Below are positions 1 through 5,521 of a stretch of 10,907 nucleotides of DNA, in pieces; within the stretch, counting starts at the first letter, position 1; every line of letters starts with the position of its first letter. The stretch comes from Pseudomonadota bacterium. Lineage in GTDB: Bacteria > Pseudomonadota > Alphaproteobacteria > Sphingomonadales > Sphingomonadaceae. Position numbers and translations under genes: made by a program. The stretch spans positions 1-10,907 of the forward strand of contig JAEXLC010000199.1 of the NCBI GenBank assembly GCA_023445495.1, given 5' to 3'. The notes below the pieces were generated by a model. It made no database searches, had not been told where the DNA came from, and was given only the letters and a program-made list of their open reading frames with translations.

Positions 1-11
1 CTTCGCCTGAG

Positions 12-31
12 ATCCCGGCTTTCGCCGGGAT
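12..31. repeat. REP-like intergenic hairpin
   Basis: A perfect 8-bp inverted repeat, ATCCCGGC (12-19) and GCCGGGAT (24-31), flanks a TTTC tetraloop and is followed by GACGG. From general knowledge, hairpins of this wording (CCCGGCTTTCGCCGGG followed by ATGACG) are dispersed intergenic repeats in many proteobacterial genomes, including sphingomonads. It could also act as a transcription stop or mRNA 3'-end stabiliser for a gene left of the window, but no T-run follows on the plus strand. Confidence 0.55.
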
Positions 32-64
32 GACGGCTGTTGGCACGGGATGGCGGGTCCGCTC

Positions 65-75
65 GGATAGTATCC
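65..75. promoter_or_regulatory. Possible operator upstream of kynA
   Basis: GGATA-G-TATCC is a perfect 5-bp inverted repeat around one base, about 48 bp upstream of the kynA start, where a repressor or activator of the tryptophan catabolic unit could bind. Only the symmetry is seen. An 11-bp palindrome can arise by chance, and no regulator gene is adjacent. Confidence 0.2.
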
Positions 76-122
76 AGCGTTACGGCTTTCATCCGGGCGG
101 CGAGATGGCGTAGGGACGGGTC

Positions 123-887
123 ATGACCGAAAGCATGACCTATGGACGCTATCTCGCGCTCGACGAGCTGCTCGCCGCCCAGCACCCGCTGTCGGATCGG
201 CATGACGAGCTGCTGTTCATCATCATCCACCAGACCAAGGAGCTGTGGCTGAAGCAGGCGATCGCCGAGATCCGCCTCGCACTCGACCTGGTCCGCGCCG
301 ACAAGCCGGTGGAGGCGTATAAGAGCCTTGCCCGCGTGAGCCGCATCCAGGCGGTGATGACGCTGAGCTGGGAAGTGCTGACCACGATGACGCCGAGCGA
401 CTATACGCGCTTCCGCGACGTGCTCGGCGCCAGCTCGGGGTTCCAGTCCGACCAGTTCCGCGCGGTGGAGACGTTGCTCGGCGTGCGCGGCGGCGGCGTG
501 CCGGGTCCGCTGACCCACGAATTTTCCGCCCTGCCCAGCCTGTGGGACGAAGCCAATGCCGCGCTCGCCCGCGCCGGCTTCGCCCTGCCGGCCGAGGTGC
601 TGAACCGCGACTGGGCCCAGCCCTATGAACCCAGTCAGGCGGTCGAGGATGCCTGGGCGCAGGTTTATCGCGAGACCGACAGATATTGGGAGCTGTACCA
701 GCTCGCCGAGAAGCTGGTCGATATCGACGACGCGCTGGCGACCTGGCGGCACAAGCATGTGCTGACCGTCAGCCGGGTGATCGGGATGAAGCCGGGTACC
801 GGCGGCACCCCCGGCGTGCCCTATCTTGCCTCGACCCTGTCGAAGCGCGCCTTCCCCGAACTGTGGACGCTCAGGACGCAGCTTTGA
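123..887 (+). CDS. kynA: Tryptophan 2,3-dioxygenase
   Basis: This is a cytoplasmic heme enzyme that opens the indole ring of L-tryptophan with O2 to give N-formylkynurenine, the first step of the kynurenine pathway. The 254-residue protein carries the family hallmarks: FIIIHQTKELW (residues 32-42) with the distal active-site His36, the SSGFQSDQFR segment (residues 104-113) with the substrate-carboxylate Arg113, and TWRHKHVLTV (residues 207-216) with the proximal heme ligand His212. The GTGGTPGVPYL loop (225-235) follows. Residue roles are by analogy to characterised bacterial enzymes. The length is slightly short of the usual 270-300, through a trimmed N-terminus. The ATG at 123 has a purine-rich AGGGACGGG upstream; a second in-frame ATG at 135 is possible. 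The stop codon overlaps the start of the next gene, so the two are coupled. No formamidase (kynB) is visible here and it must be supplied elsewhere. Confidence 0.96.
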   Translation: MTESMTYGRYLALDELLAAQHPLSDRHDELLFIIIHQTKELWLKQAIAEIRLALDLVRADKPVEAYKSLARVSRIQAVMTLSWEVLTTMTPSDYTRFRDVLGASSGFQSDQFRAVETLLGVRGGGVPGPLTHEFSALPSLWDEANAALARAGFALPAEVLNRDWAQPYEPSQAVEDAWAQVYRETDRYWELYQLAEKLVDIDDALATWRHKHVLTVSRVIGMKPGTGGTPGVPYLASTLSKRAFPELWTLRTQL

Positions 888-1990
888 GCTACAAGCACCT
901 CTTCCAGCGCGCGCTGGCGGCCGCCCCCGAGCGGCTGCACTTCGCGGCGCATTCGCATCACCTGTGGCCCGACGCCTCCTATCTCGGCCAGCTCGCCGCC
1001 TGGGAAGACGGGGTGCGCCTCGCCGACCGCAAATGGGAGCGGGTGATGGGCGAGATCTGGCCGGCCGCCCAGCAGCATCTCGCGGCCGAGCTCAAGCTGC
1101 CCGATCCGAACAGCGTGGTCTTCGCACCGAACACCCACGAGCTGCTGCTGCGCATCGCCTCGGCGCGTCCGGGGCCGCTGCGCATCCTCGCCAGCGACGG
1201 CGAGTTCCACAGCTTCCGTCGCCAGTCGATGCGGTGGGAAGAAGCCGGCAGCGCGACCGTGGAACGGGTGCCTCTGGAGGCGATCGTCGAACGGGCAAAG
1301 GCGGGCGACCACGACCTGATCTTCGTCAGCCAGGTGCAGTTCGGCACCGGCCATGTATTCGACCGCATCGAGGAACTGGCGGCACTCGCCCGCCCCGATG
1401 GCCCCTGGGTGGTGATCGACGGCTATCACGCCTTCATGGCGATGGAGGTCGATCTGTCGGCGGTGGCGGACAAGGTCTTCTACCTCGCGGGCGGCTACAA
1501 ATACGCGATGGCCGGCGAAGGCTGTGCCTTTCTCCACGCCCCGCCCGACTTTGGCCCACGGCCGGAGATCACCGGCTGGTATGCCGAGTTCGAGGATCTG
1601 GCGCTACCGCCGGGCAGCATCGGCTATGCACCCGACGCACGCCGCTTCCTGGGCGCGACCTTCGATCCCTCGGGCATCTACCGCTTCGTCGCGGTGCGCG
1701 ACATGCTGCGCCAGGAGGAACTGACCACCGCGAAGATCGCCGCGCATGTCGATGGCCTGCGCGCACAACTGCTTGCCGCACTGCCCATCGAGGGCGAGCT
1801 GCTCAATCCGGGCAGCCCGGCGCGCTTCCTTGCGCTGCGTTCGCCCAATGCCCAGCGCTGGAAGGCCGAGCTAGAAGCCGAGGACGTGATTACCGATGTC
1901 CGCGGCGACGTGCTGCGGATCGGCCTCGGCCTGTACCAGGACGGCCGCGACGTGACGCGGCTGATCGAAGCGCTGTCCTGGCTCCGCTGA
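884..1990 (+). CDS. Kynureninase-like PLP-dependent enzyme (aminotransferase class V)
   Basis: This is a fold-type I PLP enzyme, probably hydrolysing kynurenine to anthranilate and alanine, as inferred from its coupling to kynA. I place the start at TTG 884, which shares bases with the kynA stop (TTGA). Upstream in-frame candidates would overlap kynA by about 200 bp. The resulting 368-residue protein begins MSYKHLFQRAL and keeps homology-like sequence from its first residues. The candidate Schiff-base lysine is Lys206 in AGGYKYAMAGEG, and the PLP-nitrogen aspartate is probably Asp179 in VVIDGYHAF. The C-terminal DVRGDVLRIGLGLYQ (338-352) resembles the kynureninase C-terminal substrate segment. 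The active-site stretch YKYAMAGEG differs from the YKYLNGGPG type of classical kynureninases, and the protein is shorter than their roughly 410 residues, so a related class V activity remains possible. The family is certain; the exact reaction is inferred. Confidence 0.85.
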   Translation: MSYKHLFQRALAAAPERLHFAAHSHHLWPDASYLGQLAAWEDGVRLADRKWERVMGEIWPAAQQHLAAELKLPDPNSVVFAPNTHELLLRIASARPGPLRILASDGEFHSFRRQSMRWEEAGSATVERVPLEAIVERAKAGDHDLIFVSQVQFGTGHVFDRIEELAALARPDGPWVVIDGYHAFMAMEVDLSAVADKVFYLAGGYKYAMAGEGCAFLHAPPDFGPRPEITGWYAEFEDLALPPGSIGYAPDARRFLGATFDPSGIYRFVAVRDMLRQEELTTAKIAAHVDGLRAQLLAALPIEGELLNPGSPARFLALRSPNAQRWKAELEAEDVITDVRGDVLRIGLGLYQDGRDVTRLIEALSWLR

Positions 1991-2030
1991 AAAAGCGGCC
2001 GGGCGCGCAATGCGCGTCACGCCCGGCCGT
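1990..2030 (-). terminator. Intrinsic terminator of the UrcA-family gene
   Basis: Arms CGGCCGGGCG (1996-2005) and CGCCCGGCCG (2020-2029) form a perfect 10-bp GC-rich stem. On the minus strand the stem is followed by CTTTTTC, a short U-tract, and it lies 9 nt past the UrcA-family stop codon. On the plus strand no T-run follows, so it suits the minus-strand gene, although the hairpin could also block read-through from the convergent kynureninase-like gene. Confidence 0.75.
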
Positions 2031-2038
2031 GAGGAAGA

Positions 2039-2329
2039 TCAGCGGCGAGCGACCTGCGCGACACCCCAGCGGGCGCTGAGCTGGCGGGCGACATCACGCT
2101 CCACGGCCCGGCGGCAGCGATCGATCTGCACGACCTCCTCGGCGCTCGCGTTCGCATAAGACCCGCAGACCTGCTCGGTCGCGGCGGCGATGCGGCGGTT
2201 GAACTGATCGCGGCCCGCCTCGCTTTTCAGGTCGAAAGCGGCGTGGCGGATGGTGACGCTACGATCCCCGGCCAGGGCCGGCGTCGCGCTCAGGGTGGCG
2301 GCGGTGAGGGCGATGATGAACTTGCACAT
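2039..2329 (-). CDS. UrcA family protein, secreted
   Basis: This is a small 96-residue exported protein of unknown biochemical role. A Sec signal peptide is clear: MCKFIIALTAATLSATPALA (residues 1-20), with a likely cut after Ala-Leu-Ala. The mature part has the UrcA-family pattern: a short beta-like VTIRHAAFDLKSEAGRDQFNRRIAAATEQVC segment (about 25-55) ending in one cysteine, then a second cysteine in IDRCRRAV (about 69-76). The pair probably forms a disulfide in the periplasm. The start is ATG at 2329 with AAGGAG seven nt upstream (plus-strand 2337-2342). Its own terminator lies downstream and a divergent membrane-linked regulator gene upstream. From memory, UrcA proteins are common and multi-copy in sphingomonads and caulobacters; no function is established that I can cite. 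Confidence 0.88.
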   Translation of the reverse strand: MCKFIIALTAATLSATPALAGDRSVTIRHAAFDLKSEAGRDQFNRRIAAATEQVCGSYANASAEEVVQIDRCRRAVERDVARQLSARWGVAQVARR

Positions 2330-2336
2330 GATGTGG

Positions 2337-2342
2337 CTCCTT
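2337..2342 (-). promoter_or_regulatory. Ribosome binding site of the UrcA-family gene
   Basis: On the minus strand AAGGAG lies seven nt before the ATG at 2329. This near-perfect Shine-Dalgarno sequence fixes the start codon and contrasts with the weak site of the divergent gene. Confidence 0.75.
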
Positions 2343-2407
2343 TCCGTGGAATGCCGGCATGGTCGCCGGATGCCCTCCTGATCGCCGGAAAGCCGGCCGG
2401 GCGAGAG

Positions 2408-2451
2408 GATGAGGAGCCGATGAAGAGCTGATGAAATGCCGATGATTCGCA
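2408..2451. promoter_or_regulatory. Four tandem 11-bp repeats, candidate winged-helix regulator operator
   Basis: Four consecutive 11-mers are GATGAGGAGCC (2408), GATGAAGAGCT (2419), GATGAAATGCC (2430) and GATGATTCGCA (2441). All share GATGA at positions 1-5 and GC at 9-10, and a weaker fifth copy beginning GATAG follows at 2452. The array lies in the 164-bp divergent spacer between the UrcA-family gene and an OmpR/PhoB-type regulator. Regulators of that fold typically bind head-to-tail direct repeats with 11-bp spacing, one site per helical turn (the pho box is the classic case). I infer an operator for the adjacent regulator, controlling itself, the UrcA-family gene, or both. Binding is not shown by the sequence. 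Confidence 0.55.
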
Positions 2452-2493
2452 GATAGGGTGGATTTGGACGCTGGTTGCGGGGATGGGGAACTG

Positions 2494-4080
2494 GTGGAGA
2501 GCCGCATCGATCTTGCGCATGAACCGATATTCCGCCTCGGCCCGATCGAGGTGCGCCCTGCGCTGCGCCAGCTCGCGCGCGACGATGGCAGCGAGGACGT
2601 GCTCGAGCCGCGGGTGATGCAGGTGCTGGTCGCGCTGGCCCGGGCGGATGGCGCGATCGTCAGCCGCGACGACCTGACCCGCAGCTGCTGGGAAGGCCGG
2701 GTGGTTGGCGAGGACGCGATCAACCGAGTCGTATCGCGCCTGCGCCGCGCGGCCGAGGGGATCGGCCAGGGCAGCTTCCGGATCGAGACGATCACCAAGG
2801 TCGGCTACCGGCTCCTGCGCGCGGGCCAGGCCGGCACGCCCGCGCCTGCGCCGGACAGCCCGCTGGCGCTGGCCCGCGCCGAATTGCACCGGCTGCGGCT
2901 CGATCGCCGTGCCATGCTCGCCGGCGCCGGACTCGCCGTGGCGACCGTGGGCGGTACCCTGGCCTGGCGCCGCTTCGGCACACCCGCTCAGCCGCCTGCA
3001 GGCGAGAAGCCGCCCGCCGATGTCGCCCCGCTGATGATTCAGGCGCAGATGGCGATGACCCAGGGCACGGTGGAGGGTGGCAACCAGGCGATCGGCCTGT
3101 TGCGCCGCGTGGTGACGCTGCGCCCGGATTATGCCGATGGTTGGGGGCTGCTCGCCTTGTCCTATTCGGCCGCCGCCGTCGGCCGGCCGCAGCAGTTCGA
3201 GGCGGACATGCGCACCCGGGCCACCGAGGCGCGTCGCCGCGCCCTCGCGCTCGACCCGGCAAATGCCTATGCGCGTGCCGCCGACGGGCTGGGCAGGCCG
3301 CTGCTGGGAAACTGGGGTGTCGCCGAACACGGCCTGCGCTCGAGCCTCGCCAGCCATCCCGGCAACGACATGCTGACCAGCTCGCTGGCGGGCGTGATGC
3401 TCAGCGTCGGCCGCTGTGGCGAGGCCGCCAACCTGATTGACGGGATCTGGAAGCGGATCCCGCCCAATCCCGGCCTTGCCTATACCCATGCCCAGACATT
3501 GTGGGCAGCCGGCCGGCCCGACGAGGCGGACAAGGCGATGGACGATGCGGTCGCCCTGTTCCCCACCCATTTCGCGGTTTGGTTCACGCGCTTTTACCTG
3601 CTGCTTTACACCGGCCGCGTCCGTGAGGCGATCGCGCTCGGCGAGAATCGCGACGCCCGCCCGACCGGCATCCCCGAATGGAATTTCGAACAGGTGCTGA
3701 CGGTGGCCCGCGCGATGCTGAGCCGGGCACCGCGCGATATCGATGCCGCCGTCGCGATATCGCTCGAAGGTGCGCATCGCGGCGCGGGTTTCGCCGAGAA
3801 CGGCATGCAGTTCCTCTCCGCGCTCGGCCGGCTCGACGAGACCTTCGCCGTCGCCGACGCCTATTATTTCGCGCGCGGCTTCGATCCGGGCGAGCTGCGC
3901 TTCTCCACCGAGCAGGGCACCTACACGCGGCGCAACGCCCGTCGCACCCACATGCTCTTCCTGCCGTCGACCGCCGGGATGCGCGCCGATCCGCGCTTCC
4001 GCCGCCTGACCGAGGAGCTGGGACTGGCGCGATACTGGAAAGAAGCGGGCGTCAGGCCCGATTATCAGGCGACCGGCTGA
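2494..4080 (+). CDS. Winged-helix transcriptional regulator with membrane segment and TPR-like C-terminus (CadC/ToxR-like layout)
   Basis: This is a predicted one-component transmembrane regulator of 528 residues. The N-terminal OmpR/PhoB-type winged helix (about 10-108) includes LEPRVMQVLVALARADGAIVS, the recognition-helix region EDAINRVVSRLRR and the wing IETITKVGYRLL. A proline/alanine linker leads to one hydrophobic segment at about 137-158 (LDRRAMLAGAGLAVATVGG). The remaining 370 residues are helical and TPR-like, for example AIGLLRRVVTLRPDYADGW (about 199-217), and would lie in the periplasm as a sensor. I choose GTG 2494 because GGGGATGGGGA precedes it by a few nt and the protein then begins ESRIDLAHEPIFRLG, the expected family start. 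An in-frame GTG at 2458 would add 12 residues but lacks a Shine-Dalgarno and abuts the 11-bp repeats. The gene's end overlaps the convergent CoA-binding gene by 16 bp. Signal and targets are unknown; the neighbouring UrcA-family gene is the obvious candidate. Confidence 0.85.
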   Translation: MESRIDLAHEPIFRLGPIEVRPALRQLARDDGSEDVLEPRVMQVLVALARADGAIVSRDDLTRSCWEGRVVGEDAINRVVSRLRRAAEGIGQGSFRIETITKVGYRLLRAGQAGTPAPAPDSPLALARAELHRLRLDRRAMLAGAGLAVATVGGTLAWRRFGTPAQPPAGEKPPADVAPLMIQAQMAMTQGTVEGGNQAIGLLRRVVTLRPDYADGWGLLALSYSAAAVGRPQQFEADMRTRATEARRRALALDPANAYARAADGLGRPLLGNWGVAEHGLRSSLASHPGNDMLTSSLAGVMLSVGRCGEAANLIDGIWKRIPPNPGLAYTHAQTLWAAGRPDEADKAMDDAVALFPTHFAVWFTRFYLLLYTGRVREAIALGENRDARPTGIPEWNFEQVLTVARAMLSRAPRDIDAAVAISLEGAHRGAGFAENGMQFLSALGRLDETFAVADAYYFARGFDPGELRFSTEQGTYTRRNARRTHMLFLPSTAGMRADPRFRRLTEELGLARYWKEAGVRPDYQATG

Positions 4081-4490
4081 ATCCCCAGTCGGGGAATCTC
4101 GATTGCCGGGCAGCGGTCCATCACCACCTTGAGCCCGGCAGCCTCGGCACGGGCCGCGGCTTCGGCGTTGATCACGCCGAGCTGCATCCACACCGCCTTG
4201 GCGCCGGCGGCGATCGCCTCGTCCACCGCCTCGCCCGCGGCCTGGGGACGGCGGAAGATATCGACCATGTCGACCGGCTCGATCTGCGACAGGTCACGGA
4301 ACACGAACTCGCCGTGGACATGCTCGCCGGTGATCTGCGGGTTGACCGGGATCACCCGGTAGCCGTGGCGCTGGAGGAAGGCCATCACGCCGTAGCTGGG
4401 ACGATCGGGCCGATCGGATGCGCCGACCATCGCGATGGTGCGCACGCTTTCGAGCAGCGCCTTGATATCCTCGTCCCGCGTCAACGGCAT
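4065..4490 (-). CDS. CoA-binding protein, YccU-like
   Basis: This 141-residue protein is a single Rossmann-type CoA-binding domain (CoA_binding_2 family), probably cytoplasmic, with no catalytic domain attached. The dinucleotide/CoA loop is TIAMVGASDRPDRPSYGV (about 18-35), followed by the strand VIPVNP (about 46-51). IFRRPQAAGEAVDEAIAAGAKAVWMQLGV (about 78-106) is the conserved middle, and VVMDRCPAIEIPRL near the end is typical of the family. Start ATG 4490 is preceded by AAAGGA eight nt upstream, formed by the last codons of the mrp-like gene, which stops 4 nt before it. The two genes therefore form one minus-strand unit with likely coupled translation. Its stop lies inside the 3' end of the convergent regulator gene. 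The physiological role is unknown; CoA binding is the family annotation. Confidence 0.92.
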   Translation of the reverse strand: MPLTRDEDIKALLESVRTIAMVGASDRPDRPSYGVMAFLQRHGYRVIPVNPQITGEHVHGEFVFRDLSQIEPVDMVDIFRRPQAAGEAVDEAIAAGAKAVWMQLGVINAEAAARAEAAGLKVVMDRCPAIEIPRLGIQPVA

Positions 4491-4494
4491 TGGC

Positions 4495-5451
4495 TTATCC
4501 TTTCAGCCAGTCGTCCACCTGCCCGGCCAGTCCTGCAAACAATTCGGCCTGCGGACCGTTCCCCGCCGCCGGCGGTTCGCCCGCGTCCGAAGCCGCCCGA
4601 ATCGCCATTTCCAAAGGCACGCGGCCGAGGAAGGGGATACCGAGCTTCGCCGCGGCCGCCTCGGCACCGCCCGCGCCGAATGGATCGGAGACTTCGCCGC
4701 AATGCGGGCAGGCATAACCCGACATGTTCTCGATCAGGCCGATAACCGGCACGCCGGCCTTGTTGAACAGGTCGATCGCCCGCGTCGCGTCGATCAGCGC
4801 GAGATCCTGCGGCGTCGAGACGATCACCGCGCCGGCCGGCTTGTGCTTCTGGATCATCGTCAGCTGCACATCGCCCGTCCCCGGCGGCAGATCGAGCACC
4901 AGCAGATCGGTCTCGCCCCAATCGGCATCGACCATCTGGCCGAGCGCGCCGCCCGCCATCGGCCCGCGCCAGGCGATCGCCTGCCCCTCGGCGACCAGCC
5001 CGCCCATCGACAGCATCGGCACCCCGAACCGGGTCTCGACCGGCAGCAACACTTTATCACGCGCCTGCGGCTTTACGCCCTCGACACCCAGAAGCCGGGG
5101 CTGGGACGGGCCATAGATATCGGCATCGACCAGACCGACCTTGCGGCCCCGGCGCTGGAGCCCGATCGCGAGATTGGCGGCGACGGTAGACTTGCCCACC
5201 CCGCCCTTGCCGCTCGCCACCGCGATCAGCCGCCTTGTGCGCCGCTCGCTGGTCATCAGCACGCGCACTTCCGCCACCCCGGGAAGCGCGCCGGCAGCAC
5301 GGCGGATATCGGCTTCCAGCTCCTCGCGGCTGGCCTCGGCCAGGCCGGTCACGTCGAGGACGACGCTGGCGCGGCCGCCTTCGATGCGGCCGGTGGCGCG
5401 ACCGGCGGTGATCGGGGCGAGCGCGGCGTTCAGGGCTTCGGTATCGGTCAT
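4495..5451 (-). CDS. apbC: Mrp/ApbC family iron-sulfur cluster carrier ATPase
   Basis: This is a cytoplasmic P-loop ATPase that binds and transfers [4Fe-4S] clusters to apo-proteins (the Mrp/ApbC/Nbp35 role, known from the family). With ATG 5451 as start the protein has 318 residues. An N-terminal FeS-assembly-P-like (DUF59) domain (about 1-65) with LPGVAEVRV is followed by the deviant Walker A GKGGVGKST (81-89), the switch region VDADIYGPSQPRLLG (108-122), Walker B-like LLVLDLPPGTGD (183-194), and CPHC (248-251), the cluster-ligating CxxC shared by the dimer. A GTG at 5487 would add 12 residues, but ATG 5451 matches the usual start MTDTEALNAAL. Neither has a strong Shine-Dalgarno. It is divergent from hflK across 70 bp and followed by the CoA-binding gene, a neighbourhood familiar in alphaproteobacteria. 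The gene is called mrp in many annotations. Confidence 0.95.
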   Translation of the reverse strand: MTDTEALNAALAPITAGRATGRIEGGRASVVLDVTGLAEASREELEADIRRAAGALPGVAEVRVLMTSERRTRRLIAVASGKGGVGKSTVAANLAIGLQRRGRKVGLVDADIYGPSQPRLLGVEGVKPQARDKVLLPVETRFGVPMLSMGGLVAEGQAIAWRGPMAGGALGQMVDADWGETDLLVLDLPPGTGDVQLTMIQKHKPAGAVIVSTPQDLALIDATRAIDLFNKAGVPVIGLIENMSGYACPHCGEVSDPFGAGGAEAAAAKLGIPFLGRVPLEMAIRAASDAGEPPAAGNGPQAELFAGLAGQVDDWLKG

Positions 5452-5521
5452 CGCGTGCCAGATAGGCGCACAATCGCCGCGCGCCACTGTAAATCCGCGC
5501 GCGCCTGCTTATAAAGGTCGA
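5452..5521. promoter_or_regulatory. Divergent intergenic region, mrp/apbC and hflK
   Basis: These 70 bp must hold the start signals for both divergent units unless they lie inside a coding region. I see AAAGG (5513-5517) as a short-spaced ribosome binding site for hflK and an AT-rich TTATAAA at 5509-5515 that could belong to a minus-strand -10 element, but no matching -35. The region also carries alternating GC tracts. No promoter can be assigned with confidence. Confidence 0.35.

Noticed and set aside
40..56. Sigma-54-like promoter (TTGGCACGGGATGGC) ahead of kynA
   Set aside because: The -24-like TGGCACG is good, but the GC of the -12 element is one base too close and TTGC reads TGGC; sigma-54 spacing is strict.
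2409..2456. Chain of overlapping 3- to 4-codon mini-ORFs created by the GATGA repeats
   Set aside because: Each ATG in the repeats is followed within a few codons by a stop. This follows from GATGA repeating every 11 bp and most have no SD; the DNA-level periodicity is the simpler explanation, though upstream-ORF control cannot be excluded.
4082..4095. Small hairpin TCCCC-AGTC-GGGGA just past the regulator stop
   Set aside because: The stem is only 5 bp, has no T-run, and lies within the coding end of the CoA-binding gene; too weak to call a terminator.
2290..4191. 633-codon open frame on the minus strand opposite the regulator
   Set aside because: It mirrors a gene with clear winged-helix and TPR features. 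Its low-complexity Arg/Gly/His-rich product is what GC-rich antisense frames give.
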